Shown here in pieces: positions 1 to 7,311 of a stretch of DNA of 28,370 bases; position 1 is the stretch's first letter, and each line of letters opens with the position of its first letter. The translations under genes and the position numbers were made by a program. Below the pieces are notes generated by a model, which was not told where the DNA came from, ran no database searches, and worked only from the letters and a program-made list of their open reading frames with translations. This stretch comes from UBA5905 sp964609975. Its GTDB lineage: Bacteria; Bacillota; Clostridia; Oscillospirales; Acutalibacteraceae. The stretch lies in the NCBI GenBank assembly GCA_964609975.1, contig CAZSTR010000019.1, forward strand, positions 1 to 28,370, in the 5' to 3' direction.

Positions 1-1876
1 GCGGGGGATCCAGGAAACGGATGCAAACCGGGTTACCCTCCAGAGCCTCATACAGAGCCTCAAAATCGCTCTGCTGATAAGGCAGGATTTTCTCCAAAGC
101 GGTCTCTCGCTCCTCGACGGTGTCGGCGCAGATCATCTCACGGAAGGCCGCGATACGATCCGCCTCGAAGAACATATGCTCGGTACGGCACAGACCGATG
201 CCCTCGGCACCCAGCTCGCGCGCCTTCTTGGCATCGCGGGGGGTATCAGCATTGGTGCGCACCTTCAGGCGGCGATACTTGTCCGCCCAATCCATAACGG
301 TCTTGAACTCACCGACGATTTCCGCATCCACGGTGGGGATGGCTTCGCCATAGATGTTACCGGTGGAGCCGTCGATGGAAATCACATCGCCCTCATGGAA
401 CACCTTTCCGCCCAGCTCGAACTTCTTGTTTTCCTCGTCCATCTTGATATCACCGCAGCCGGAGACACAGCAGGTGCCCATGCCACGCGCCACAACGGCC
501 GCGTGAGAGGTCATGCCGCCGCGCACGGTCAGGATGCCCTGAGCGGCCTTCATGCCGGTGATGTCCTCCGGAGAGGTCTCCAGACGAACCAGAATAACCT
601 TCTCACCGCGCTCATTCCAGCTCTCCGCATCGTCAGCGGTGAAAACAACCTTGCCGCAGGCGGCGCCGGGCGAAGCGCCCAAGCCCTTACCCAGAGGCGT
701 GGCGGCCTTCAAAGCCTTGGAATCAAACTGGGGATGGAGCAAAGTGTCCAGGTTGCGGGGATCGATCATCAGAACCGCTTCCTGCTCGGTGCGCATACCC
801 TCGGCCACCAAATCGCAGGCGATTTTCAGCGCAGCCTTGGCAGTACGCTTGCCGTTACGGCACTGGAGCATATACAGCTTGCCGTTCTCGACGGTGAACT
901 CCATATCCTGCATATCGCGATAGTGGTTTTCCAGCAGGCTGCAAACCTTCACGAATTCGTCATAGGCTTCCGGGAACTGCTGCGCCATCTGGGAGATGGG
1001 CATGGGAGTACGCACGCCGGCCACAACATCCTCGCCCTGGGCGTTCACCAGGAACTCGCCCATCAACTGCTTCTCGCCGGTGCCGGGGTCACGGGTGAAG
1101 GCAACGCCAGTGCCGGAGTTGTCGTTCAGGTTGCCGAAAACCATGGGCATGACGTTGACAGCGGTACCCCAGGAATAGGGGATGTCGTTGTCGCGACGAT
1201 ACACATTGGCGCGGGGGTTGTCCCAGGAACGGAACACAGCCTCGATGGCCAGCTTCAGCTGCTCCACGGGGTCGGAGGGGAAGTCCTGACCCAGCTGCTT
1301 CTTATATTCCGCCTTGAATTCCTCCGCCAGCTCCTTCAGATCGGCAGCGGTCAGCTCCACATCAAAGGTCACGCCCTTGCGCTCCTTCATGGCGTCGATG
1401 AGCTGCTCAAAATACTTCTTACCGACTTCCATAACCACATCGGAGAACATCTGGATGAACCGACGATAGGAGTCATACACGAAGCGCTCGAACTTGGGAT
1501 CCGGGTTGCCGGCGATCATGGCGGCAACCACCTTGTCGTTCAGACCCAGGTTCAGAATGGTATCCATCATGCCGGGCATGGAAGCACGGGCACCGGAACG
1601 CACAGAAACCAGCAGCGGGTTATTCAGGTCGCCGAACTTTTTGCCGTTGATTTCCTCCATCTTTTCCACATTCGCCATGATTTCGGCCATAATCTCTTCA
1701 CTGATCTTGCGGCCGTCATCATAGTACTTGGTGCAGGCTTCGGTGGAAATGGTGAAGCCCTGGGGAACCGGCAGACCAATGTTGGTCATTTCGGCCAGGT
1801 TCGCACCTTTACCGCCCAGCAGCTCACGCATGGTAGCGTTGCCTTCGCTGAACATGTAGACATACTTGTGACTCAT
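1..1876 (-). CDS. ppdK: Pyruvate, phosphate dikinase (5' part; C-terminus outside window)
   Basis: PPDK interconverts pyruvate + ATP + phosphate and phosphoenolpyruvate + AMP + pyrophosphate in the cytoplasm; many anaerobic Clostridia use it in glycolysis or gluconeogenesis. The frame is open for 625 codons and runs off the left edge; the family is usually about 875 residues. The N-terminal nucleotide-binding region shows KGANLAEM and SVRSGARASMPGMMDT. The phosphohistidine signature GGMTSHAAVVARGMG places the catalytic His at residue 458, close to His455 of the Clostridium symbiosum enzyme. The start of the PEP-binding barrel follows (GIGLCRTEHMF). The ATG at 1876 is preceded by GGAGG with suitable spacing and begins MSHKYVYMFSEGN. 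A long open frame on the opposite strand is a shadow of this gene. Identification is secure. Confidence 0.97.
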   Translation of the reverse strand, partial: MSHKYVYMFSEGNATMRELLGGKGANLAEMTNIGLPVPQGFTISTEACTKYYDDGRKISEEIMAEIMANVEKMEEINGKKFGDLNNPLLVSVRSGARASMPGMMDTILNLGLNDKVVAAMIAGNPDPKFERFVYDSYRRFIQMFSDVVMEVGKKYFEQLIDAMKERKGVTFDVELTAADLKELAEEFKAEYKKQLGQDFPSDPVEQLKLAIEAVFRSWDNPRANVYRRDNDIPYSWGTAVNVMPMVFGNLNDNSGTGVAFTRDPGTGEKQLMGEFLVNAQGEDVVAGVRTPMPISQMAQQFPEAYDEFVKVCSLLENHYRDMQDMEFTVENGKLYMLQCRNGKRTAKAALKIACDLVAEGMRTEQEAVLMIDPRNLDTLLHPQFDSKALKAATPLGKGLGASPGAACGKVVFTADDAESWNERGEKVILVRLETSPEDITGMKAAQGILTVRGGMTSHAAVVARGMGTCCVSGCGDIKMDEENKKFELGGKVFHEGDVISIDGSTGNIYGEAIPTVDAEIVGEFKTVMDWADKYRRLKVRTNADTPRDAKKARELGAEGIGLCRTEHMFFEADRIAAFREMICADTVEERETALEKILPYQQSDFEALYEALEGNPVCIRFLDPP

Positions 1877-1956
1877 ACTACTTTTACCTCCAAAAAAATT
1901 GTTTTTTCGCGACCGAAAACAGAGGCTTGTCCGTTTTCGACCGGAAGCCACAAAAC

Positions 1957-1965
1957 AGTATAACA
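1957..1965 (-). promoter_or_regulatory. Possible extended -10 promoter for ppdK
   Basis: On the minus strand TGT-TATACT forms an extended -10 element about 80 bases before the ppdK start. The -35 region is weak (TAGCCA at about 17 bases). The rest of the ppdK/tRNA gap, about 1970-2110, is very A/T-rich with homopolymer runs and shows no gene. Confidence 0.4.
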
Positions 1966-2114
1966 GATTTTTTGCATTTTGGCTACTGTTTTTTTGAAAA
2001 AAATGAAAAAAAGCGGAATATTTCTTTTTTTTCGAAAAAACCAACGGAACAGCCGCAGAATATGCGAAAAAATTGGACAAAAACGTGACAAAAAACACCG
2101 TAGATAAATTTTCC

Positions 2115-2143
2115 TTGACAGAACCTGCCGATTGTGGTATATT
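2115..2143 (+). promoter_or_regulatory. Sigma-A promoter for tRNA-Gln
   Basis: A perfect -35 (TTGACA, 2115-2120), a 17-base spacer and TATATT (2138-2143). Transcription would begin near 2150, leaving a leader of about 18 bases before the tRNA. Confidence 0.85.
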
Positions 2144-2167
2144 TTTATGGCATTGGAAGCAATATAT

Positions 2168-2241
2168 TGGGCTGTAGTCTAGCGGTAGGACACGTGACTT
2201 TGACTCACGCCGTGGTGGTTCAACTCCACCCAGCCCAGCCA
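2168..2241 (+). tRNA. tRNA-Gln (anticodon UUG)
   Basis: A complete cloverleaf can be folded. The acceptor stem pairs TGGGCTG with CAGCCCA. The D arm is GTC/GAC. The anticodon stem CGTGA/TCACG encloses loop CTTTGAC with anticodon TTG at 2200-2202. The T stem GGTGG/CCACC encloses TTCAACT. Discriminator G is followed by an encoded CCA. A U at position 1 and a G discriminator fit tRNA-Gln. It is a single-tRNA unit with its own promoter and terminator. A glnS gene is present at 11064, so direct charging by GlnRS is plausible. Confidence 0.96.
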
Positions 2242-2244
2242 GGA

Positions 2245-2268
2245 AAAAGCACGCTTCGGCGTGCTTTT
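2245..2268 (+). terminator. Intrinsic terminator of tRNA-Gln
   Basis: AAAAGCACGC and GCGTGCTTTT form a 10-bp stem closed by a TTCG tetraloop, three bases after the tRNA CCA end. The T-tract lies in the 3' arm. Confidence 0.8.
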
Positions 2269-2278
2269 CCCAATTAAG

Positions 2279-2370
2279 CGCGCCCTTGGGCGCGATATGC
2301 ACACCTTCGTTGCGTGAAGCGCCTGCGGGCGTAAGTGGCACACTTGAGCTTCACTATGCCGCAAGGCATA
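2279..2370. repeat. Cluster of short hairpins downstream of tRNA-Gln
   Basis: This non-coding stretch is packed with small inverted repeats. CGCGCCC/GGGCGCG lies at 2279-2294. GTGAAGC (2314-2320) pairs with GCTTCAC (2348-2354) and encloses GCC-TGCG-GGC (2321-2330). A perfect TATGCC-GCAA-GGCATA tetraloop hairpin lies at 2355-2370. No ORF with a ribosome binding site is present. It resembles the tandem mini-hairpin intergenic elements seen in some gut Clostridia, but the family was not identified. Confidence 0.55.
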
Positions 2371-2409
2371 CCCTCACATCTGCGTGAACAAATGCTTCGC
2401 GAAAAACAG

Positions 2410-2443
2410 AAAAATCCCGTTCTCCAAGGAGAATGGGATTTTT
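2410..2443. terminator. Bidirectional intrinsic terminator
   Basis: A 16-bp stem with A-tract and T-tract arms (AAAAATCCCGTTCTCC / GGAGAATGGGATTTTT, one G-T pair) and a 2-base loop. It would end the AraC remnant on the minus strand and any read-through from the tRNA side. Its core closely resembles the terminator of tRNA-Cys at 28266-28298. Confidence 0.8.
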
Positions 2444-2484
2444 CGCTTCTTCTCTTCTGGTTTCGTGACAGCTCCCACCGAGCA

Positions 2485-2799
2485 TCATCTGCTTTCGCGG
2501 CGGCCCTTTTTATATTCGCTGGAGGTCACATCGAACTTTTTCTTGAATTCTCTGCAAAAATAGCTTTCGTCATGGAAGCCGGACAAAAAGCAGGCCTCGC
2601 TGACGGTATACATTTGCGATGCGAGCAGCTCTGCGGCACGGTTCATTCGAAGCTGGTTGACATATTGCATCGGCGGCATCGCAAAGACCTTCACAAAGCA
2701 GTTGGACAAATGCACCGCGCTGATATGGCACAGAGACGCCAGCTGAAACACCCGGATTGTCTCCCGCCAATAATTTCCGTGGATAAAATCGACGGCCGG
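2485..2799 (-). pseudogene. AraC-family regulator, 5'-truncated (DNA-binding domain only)
   Basis: About 104 residues remain. They form the two helix-turn-helix units of an AraC/XylS DNA-binding domain, ending in the family signature GFHDESYFCREFKKKF followed by a P/S-x-E-Y-K-like stretch. The domain can be read upstream of the GTG at 2751 as AVDFIHGNYWRETIRV, which is typical linker and first-helix sequence. It then meets an in-frame TAG at 2800-2802, where homology ends. The sensor domain and the original start are missing. Immediately beyond 2800 the plus strand reads as an SMP-30-like protein, so the truncation point is a junction. A short product from GTG 2751 cannot be excluded, but no good ribosome binding site is visible. 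A terminator (2410-2443) lies downstream. Confidence 0.8.
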
Positions 2800-3387
2800 C
2801 TACATGACCGAAGCCGCTATACCATCCGGCACGCCAACGACATGAAGGTTGGCCCAGACGGGCGGATTTATGTGGGACCACAAAGCAAAAAAAGGCTGGG
2901 GCTTTCCGACGAAACGGACGGAAAGCTGTATTCCATCGACGGGCGGGGTCAGGTGCGCCCTCTGCTGGACGGACTGCGCCTTTCCAATGGTCTGGACTGG
3001 TCGCCGGACGAAAGCCGGTTTTATCACACCGACAGCGACACCGAAATTCTCAAAGAATATCACTTTTTTAAGTTTTCCGGAAACATCAAGTCCACCGGAC
3101 GGGATGTTTCCGTCCCCGGCGTGGACGGACTTTGCGTGGCAGAAAACGGCGAGATTTATGCGGTCTGCTGGGGGAAGGGCTGTGTGGCAGTGATTGACCC
3201 CGTCCGCTTCGCGGTTCGCGGAACCCTTTCCCTGCCCGCGACAATACCGGCGAGCTGTACCTTCGCCGGAAAAAACCTGGAATATCTCGCCATCACAACC
3301 GCAAGCTATGGCGCAGACCGCCGGGATAAAAACGCCGGACTGACCTTTTTGGGCCATGTGGGCGTCCGGGGAAAAGCACCGTATTGA
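2800..3387 (+). pseudogene. SMP-30/gluconolactonase-like protein, 5'-truncated
   Basis: The readable part (about 195 residues) matches the second two thirds of an SMP-30/gluconolactonase/LRE-family beta-propeller. Family motifs include ANDMKVGPDGRIYVG, LSNGLDWSPDE with YHTDSDT, and a C-terminal PASCTFAG...ITTASYG block. About 90-100 N-terminal residues, including the first metal-ligand region, are missing. The open frame continues leftward only as antisense of the AraC remnant. Such proteins hydrolyse sugar lactones or related substrates with a divalent metal. The intact family member probably belonged to a carbohydrate operon with the following activase, 32 bases downstream. It is unlikely to be functional as it stands. 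Confidence 0.8.
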
Positions 3388-3419
3388 TTTGCTTGGACCG
3401 CATCGAAGGAGTGTTGAAT

Positions 3420-4285
3420 ATGGAAGCGTAGATCACCGACATCAAAAGAATGGCCGTTCATGACGGGGACGGCATCCGCACACCGTCTTTTTCAAGGGCT
3501 GTTCCCTGCGTTGCCTGTGGTGCCATAATCCGGAGACTCTCTCCTTTGAGCCGGTCATCGGATATTATGAAAACAAGTGCATCGGCTGCGGCGAATGCCT
3601 CGTCGTCTGCAAAAGAGGCGCACACCGGCTCAAAGAGGGAACACATACCCTCCTGCGGGGGCACTGTTCCGCCTGCGGCGAATGTGAAAGGGTCTGCCTG
3701 GGCGAAGCACTGAAGATATACGGCAAAAAGCACACCGTGGATACCCTGCTGGCCGCACTCATTGAGGACGAAGCGTTTTATGACGCAAGCGGCGGCGTCA
3801 CCCTCTCCGGCGGCGAATGTCTGTGTCAGGCGAAGTTCTGCGCCACCCTGCTCCGCGCTTTGAAGGAACGGAAAATCCACACCGCGGTTGACACCTGCGG
3901 ATTTGTACCGCGGGAAAGCATCGACCGGGTTCTCCCCTATACCGACACCTTTCCCCATGACATCAAGGCCATTGACGAACAAGTGCATATCCAATGCACA
4001 GGCCGATCCAACCGGCTGATTTTGGAAAACCTTCGCTATATCAACACGAAAAACAAAGCCATCGAAATCCGTATTCCCTATGCGCCCGGCTATAACAGCC
4101 GGGAAATGGCTAAAATCGCCACCTTTACAGCCACGCTGAAAAATGTGCGGAAGGTAAAAATTTTGCCCCTCCATAATTATGCCGGCTTCAAATATGCCGC
4201 ACTGGGCATGAAAAACCGCATCCCTCCCCTTCTGCCCACCACCGAGGAAATCCGGGCGGCGGAGGCGCTGTTTTCGGTGCGCTGA
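3420..4285 (+). pseudogene. Glycyl-radical-enzyme activating enzyme (PflA-like radical SAM), disrupted
   Basis: The ATG at 3420 has a good AAGGAG ribosome binding site, but codon 4 is TAG (3429-3431). A one-base deletion near 3480 (between GDGIR and TVFFKG) shifts the frame. Restoring one base gives a full-length 288-residue product. That product would carry the radical SAM motif CSLRCLWC, two 4Fe-4S ferredoxin motifs (CIGCGECLVVC, CSACGECERVC), GGVTLSGGE and a DIKAID segment. This is the architecture of activases that install the glycyl radical on pyruvate formate-lyase-like enzymes other than PFL itself. No glycyl radical enzyme gene lies nearby. The 3' frame (from 3482) could encode a fragment, but without the start region. 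It is a clear pseudogene unless the sequence contains errors. Confidence 0.88.
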
Positions 4286-4367
4286 GCATTCCTTCTGCCT
4301 TTGGGGGCTATCCGCCGGCGCCAAAAAGCATATACTGCTCCTGCAATGCAAATTCTTCTCGCTCATT

Positions 4368-4386
4368 TATATGCAATTTACATATA
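4368..4386. promoter_or_regulatory. Inverted repeat upstream of the MATE gene, possible operator
   Basis: TATATG (4368-4373) and CATATA (4381-4386) are inverted around a 7-base spacer in A/T-rich DNA. A possible extended -10 (TGT-TACACT, to 4413) follows, without a clear -35. The position suits regulator binding upstream of the transporter promoter; the evidence is only the symmetry. Confidence 0.35.
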
Positions 4387-4435
4387 GTTTTTTGCGATCG
4401 TTTGTGTTACACTTTTCCTCAGGAGGGGTGATTGT

Positions 4436-5722
4436 ATGAAAAATCCATGGAAACAATTAAAGCTTTTTAATTGGCAGCTGTTTTTCGCGCTCTGTGCATT
4501 GTCGCTGGTTCCGGCCATATACCAAACCGTCAAAACGGGCATCATTTCCGCCGTAACTCAGCCGTCCGCCTTCGATGTGATTGGCCAGATGGAATGGTTC
4601 GACCTGATCGACGAAACCCTGCGGGCATTTTTGATTGTGCCACTATATTCTATTTTGAACAAGGCGCTGTCTAAAGACCCCGCCGCCTTCTCACACGGCG
4701 TGTTCAAAACAGGAACGGCCGTTTTCGTTCTGTATGCTCTCTTTTCTGTAGGCGTTCTGTTTTATGGAGAAGCACTGGTGGGCATGATGAATCCCGGTGA
4801 GGTGGATTTGCCTGTCGCGAGCCGCTATTTGCGCCTCGAAACCGTCGCGTTTATGCTTGGGATTGTTTCGAGCTTCGTCAATGTGGTGTTCGTGGTTATC
4901 GGAAAAGCGAAAAATGTCTATATTTTCCTGGTCGTGCGCACCGGGCTGTCCGTCGCCTCCGACCTGCTTTTCATTCCGCGCTTCGGTATATACGGAGTCG
5001 CCGCCTCGAACATCCTTGCCAACGGACTGTTAGCCGCCGTCAGCCTTTGGCTGCTTTTCCGGCAACAATATATCCGTCCCGCGCGCTTTCGAAAAAGCGA
5101 CCTTTCCCTCCTGGGAGAATGGTGTCGCGTCGGCGTCTTTTCCGGCGCACAGCAATTCGTGGACAATTTCATTTATGCCATCATGATCTGCAAAATGGTA
5201 AATCTGGTGGCGGAGCAGGGGAATTATTGGGTGGCCAACAATTTCATCTGGGGATGGCTGTTAATTCCGATTTCGACCTTGGCGGAAATCATCAAGCGTG
5301 ACTGTGCAGAGGGCTATCGGGCGCTCCGCCGCTCCAATTATTATTGCATCGCCGGAGCAACCGCCCTGTTGTGGCTTGTCACCGTGCCTCTGTGGCTGAT
5401 TTTCTATCGGGATTTGGAGGGCTTAGCCAACGCCGAGGCGGTGTTCCGCATCACCGTGAAGCTGGTGCCGTTTTATGTGGCCTACGCTGGCTCAATCATT
5501 TTCGACAGCATTTTCATCGGCTTGGGAAAAACCGCATATACCGCCATCAATTCGCTAATCGTCAACCTGGGCTATTATGGTCTGTTCTATGCACTATACC
5601 GCACCGGAGCGCTCATTTTCTCTATGGATGTCATCATTTGGATGTTCGGCCTCGGCATGGTGGTGCATTTTGTCATTTCTCTGCTCCAGGAACGGCTGTT
5701 CTTACGAATGCGCGCACTATAA
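4436..5722 (+). CDS. MATE-family efflux transporter
   Basis: A 428-residue membrane protein with about twelve hydrophobic segments, beginning near residue 15 and distributed over the whole length. The fold and length fit the MATE/MOP superfamily, which exports drugs or metabolites by Na+ or H+ antiport. Supporting features are repeated small-residue-rich helices such as GIVSSFVNVVFVVIGKAKN and FGIYGVAASNILAN, which resemble the FGVxGAAxAT motifs of these transporters. The ATG at 4436 follows a strong AGGAGGGG site. The gene stands alone: decayed genes lie upstream and a strong bidirectional terminator lies directly downstream. The substrate cannot be deduced. A polysaccharide or lipid flippase of the same superfamily is a less likely alternative. 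Confidence 0.8.
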   Translation: MKNPWKQLKLFNWQLFFALCALSLVPAIYQTVKTGIISAVTQPSAFDVIGQMEWFDLIDETLRAFLIVPLYSILNKALSKDPAAFSHGVFKTGTAVFVLYALFSVGVLFYGEALVGMMNPGEVDLPVASRYLRLETVAFMLGIVSSFVNVVFVVIGKAKNVYIFLVVRTGLSVASDLLFIPRFGIYGVAASNILANGLLAAVSLWLLFRQQYIRPARFRKSDLSLLGEWCRVGVFSGAQQFVDNFIYAIMICKMVNLVAEQGNYWVANNFIWGWLLIPISTLAEIIKRDCAEGYRALRRSNYYCIAGATALLWLVTVPLWLIFYRDLEGLANAEAVFRITVKLVPFYVAYAGSIIFDSIFIGLGKTAYTAINSLIVNLGYYGLFYALYRTGALIFSMDVIIWMFGLGMVVHFVISLLQERLFLRMRAL

Positions 5723-5728
5723 ACAAAA

Positions 5729-5773
5729 AACGCTCCTCGAAGCGGCACAGAAAAGGCCGCTTCGGGGAGCGTT
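5729..5773. terminator. Bidirectional intrinsic terminator between MATE and LUD genes
   Basis: An 18-bp stem (AACGCTCCTCGAAGCGGC against GCCGCTTCGGGGAGCGTT, one T-G pair) with a 9-base loop. A-rich flanks on the left serve as the T-tract for the minus-strand gene. It separates two convergent genes, with stops at 5722 and 5777. Confidence 0.88.
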
Positions 5774-5776
5774 CTC

Positions 5777-6418
5777 TTAATATCCCAGATTTTCGTCCAC
5801 AAGGATCACATGAATACGGTTTTCAACCAGCTGGCGGGCAGAAACCAGCCCGCTGCAACAAATTCGCTGCTCCGCGGAGCACCCCTCGTTGAGGCTTCCG
5901 TCCGGATGCACACAATGGCCGGCTTTGGCACAATAGGTTTCCCGATGGAGGCGTTGGGCGTTGAGCGGCGCCGCCACCGTTTTCACCCGCCGCACCGCAG
6001 CGGGCAAATCCGGCACAATTTTGTTGACGCCGGCCACCACGATCACCTTTTTCGGGCCAAAGGCCAGCGCCGCCACCCGGTTTGCAAAGCCGTCCACATT
6101 ATACAGCTCTCCGTTTTCGGTGATGGCGTTGGAGGAGCAGCAAAACACATCCGCGCCAGTGGTGGCGCAAAAAATCGTCTGCCGCTGTTCCTCGGTCAAA
6201 TCGGGAGCATACCGATCGAGAAAATGGTATTTTCCGGAGCGAAGAAGCTCCAAAACGCCGGTTTGCTGTAGCGTCACCGAGCCCCCCACCGCGACGGTGT
6301 TCCCCTCCTCCAGCATGGATTCCACCAGAGGCCGCACCTGAGCGGCAGTGGACACATAATCCGCCGCCATGCGGTTGCGGCGCAAGGCCTCCATCGTTTT
6401 TTTCACGGATTCGTTCAT
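5777..6418 (-). CDS. LUD-domain (LutC/YkgG-like) protein with C-terminal cysteine cluster
   Basis: A 213-residue cytoplasmic protein of the LUD (lactate utilisation, former DUF162) family. Typical blocks are VAVGGSVTLQQTGVLELL, ATTGADVFCCSSNAITENGELYNVDG and RVAALAFGPKKVIVVAGVNKIV. In LutABC-type systems the LUD protein partners with iron-sulfur lactate dehydrogenase subunits; no lutA or lutB lies here, so the role is open. The last 50 residues contain five cysteines (163, 169, 180, 187, 188), which could bind a metal or iron-sulfur cluster. The ATG at 6418 follows a GGGAGA site. It lies 67 bases after exoA on the same strand and is probably co-transcribed with it. The terminator at 5729-5773 ends the unit. 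Confidence 0.85.
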   Translation of the reverse strand: MNESVKKTMEALRRNRMAADYVSTAAQVRPLVESMLEEGNTVAVGGSVTLQQTGVLELLRSGKYHFLDRYAPDLTEEQRQTIFCATTGADVFCCSSNAITENGELYNVDGFANRVAALAFGPKKVIVVAGVNKIVPDLPAAVRRVKTVAAPLNAQRLHRETYCAKAGHCVHPDGSLNEGCSAEQRICCSGLVSARQLVENRIHVILVDENLGY

Positions 6419-6485
6419 ATCGGTTCTCCCTTTCTGTCCTGCAGCTGTGTTTCCTTCTTGCTTTTATGTCTCGTTGGCGGTATAA

Positions 6486-7265
6486 TCATATCCGGCTCTC
6501 CCAGGAAACCCAAACCGGGCAATGGTCGGAGCCCATCACCTCGCTTTGAATTCCGGCACCGGTGAGCTGTTCCGCCAGCCGGTTAGAAACCACAAAATAA
6601 TCAATGCGCCATCCGGCGTTGTTCTGACGGGCATGATAGCGATAGGACCACCAGCTATAGGCGCCGGTGGCGTCCGGATGGAGCTGGCGAAAGCTGTCGG
6701 TGAAGCCGGCGGCCAACAGCTCCAAAAACGCGCCCCGCTCCTCGTCGCTGAAGCCGGCGTTTCCCCGATTGGTTTTCGGGTTTTTCAGGTCGATTTCCTC
6801 ATGCGCCACATTCAAATCGCCGCAAAGGACCACCGGCTTTTTCCGGTCGAGCGCGCAGAGATGCGCCCGCAACGCCCGCTCCCATTCCAGCCGAAAGTCG
6901 ATGCGCGCCAGTTCCTGCTGAGCGTTGGGCGAATAAACATTCACCAGATAAAAATCCGCATATTCCAGCGTGATGGCGCGCCCCTCGGCGTCGAAGGCGG
7001 GAATTCCAAGCCCGTATTGCACCGAAAGCGGCTCATGGGGCGTGAAAATGGCCGTTCCGCTGTATCCCTTGCGCAGAGCATAGCTCCAAAAGCCCCGATA
7101 CGCCCTCCCCTCCGGGCCGGGCGGCAGAAGAATCTCCAGCTGTCCCGCCTGCAGCTTCGTTTCCTGCAAGCAGATGAAATCCGCCGGGTTTTGCTCCACA
7201 TACTCCGTAAAGCCCTTGCCCACACAGGCCCGCAGGCCGTTGACATTCCATGAAACCGCCTTCAT
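6486..7265 (-). CDS. exoA: Exodeoxyribonuclease III / AP endonuclease
   Basis: A 259-residue member of the ExoIII (xth/APE1) family, which cuts DNA at abasic sites during base-excision repair and has 3'-phosphodiesterase activity. Catalytic blocks are visible: SWNVNGLRA (Asn7 region), LQETKLQ (metal-binding Glu35), VVLCGDLNVAHEEIDL, and the C-terminal GSDHCPVW with the general-base His. A longer in-frame start at 7355 exists. The ATG at 7265 is preferred because MKAVSWNVNG is the canonical family N-terminus and an AAGGAG site precedes it. It is divergent from the radical SAM gene at 7312 with 46 bases between start codons. Confidence 0.95.
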   Translation of the reverse strand: MKAVSWNVNGLRACVGKGFTEYVEQNPADFICLQETKLQAGQLEILLPPGPEGRAYRGFWSYALRKGYSGTAIFTPHEPLSVQYGLGIPAFDAEGRAITLEYADFYLVNVYSPNAQQELARIDFRLEWERALRAHLCALDRKKPVVLCGDLNVAHEEIDLKNPKTNRGNAGFSDEERGAFLELLAAGFTDSFRQLHPDATGAYSWWSYRYHARQNNAGWRIDYFVVSNRLAEQLTGAGIQSEVMGSDHCPVWVSWESRI

Positions 7266-7311
7266 ACGGAAAAACCACTCCTTGATACTCTTTTTAGGGG
7301 GATTGAACACC

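Noticed and set aside
176..1963. A 595-codon open frame on the plus strand opposite ppdK
   Set aside because: It is exactly antisense to a conserved enzyme, has low-complexity His/Gly/Leu composition and no ribosome binding site. Codon bias of ppdK explains its lack of stops.
2335..2799. Plus-strand extension of the SMP-30 frame upstream of 2800
   Set aside because: This part reads through the hairpin array and the antisense of the AraC domain; it has no SMP-30 similarity and is an accidental fusion frame.
3458..4366. A 302-codon minus-strand frame over the activase region
   Set aside because: It is a shadow of the radical SAM pseudogene, whose cysteine motifs are clear on the plus strand.
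2168..4435. An integrated mobile island at tRNA-Gln
   Set aside because: The decayed genes suggest variable DNA, but there is no integrase, no direct repeat of the tRNA 3' end and no transposase, so an island call is not supported.
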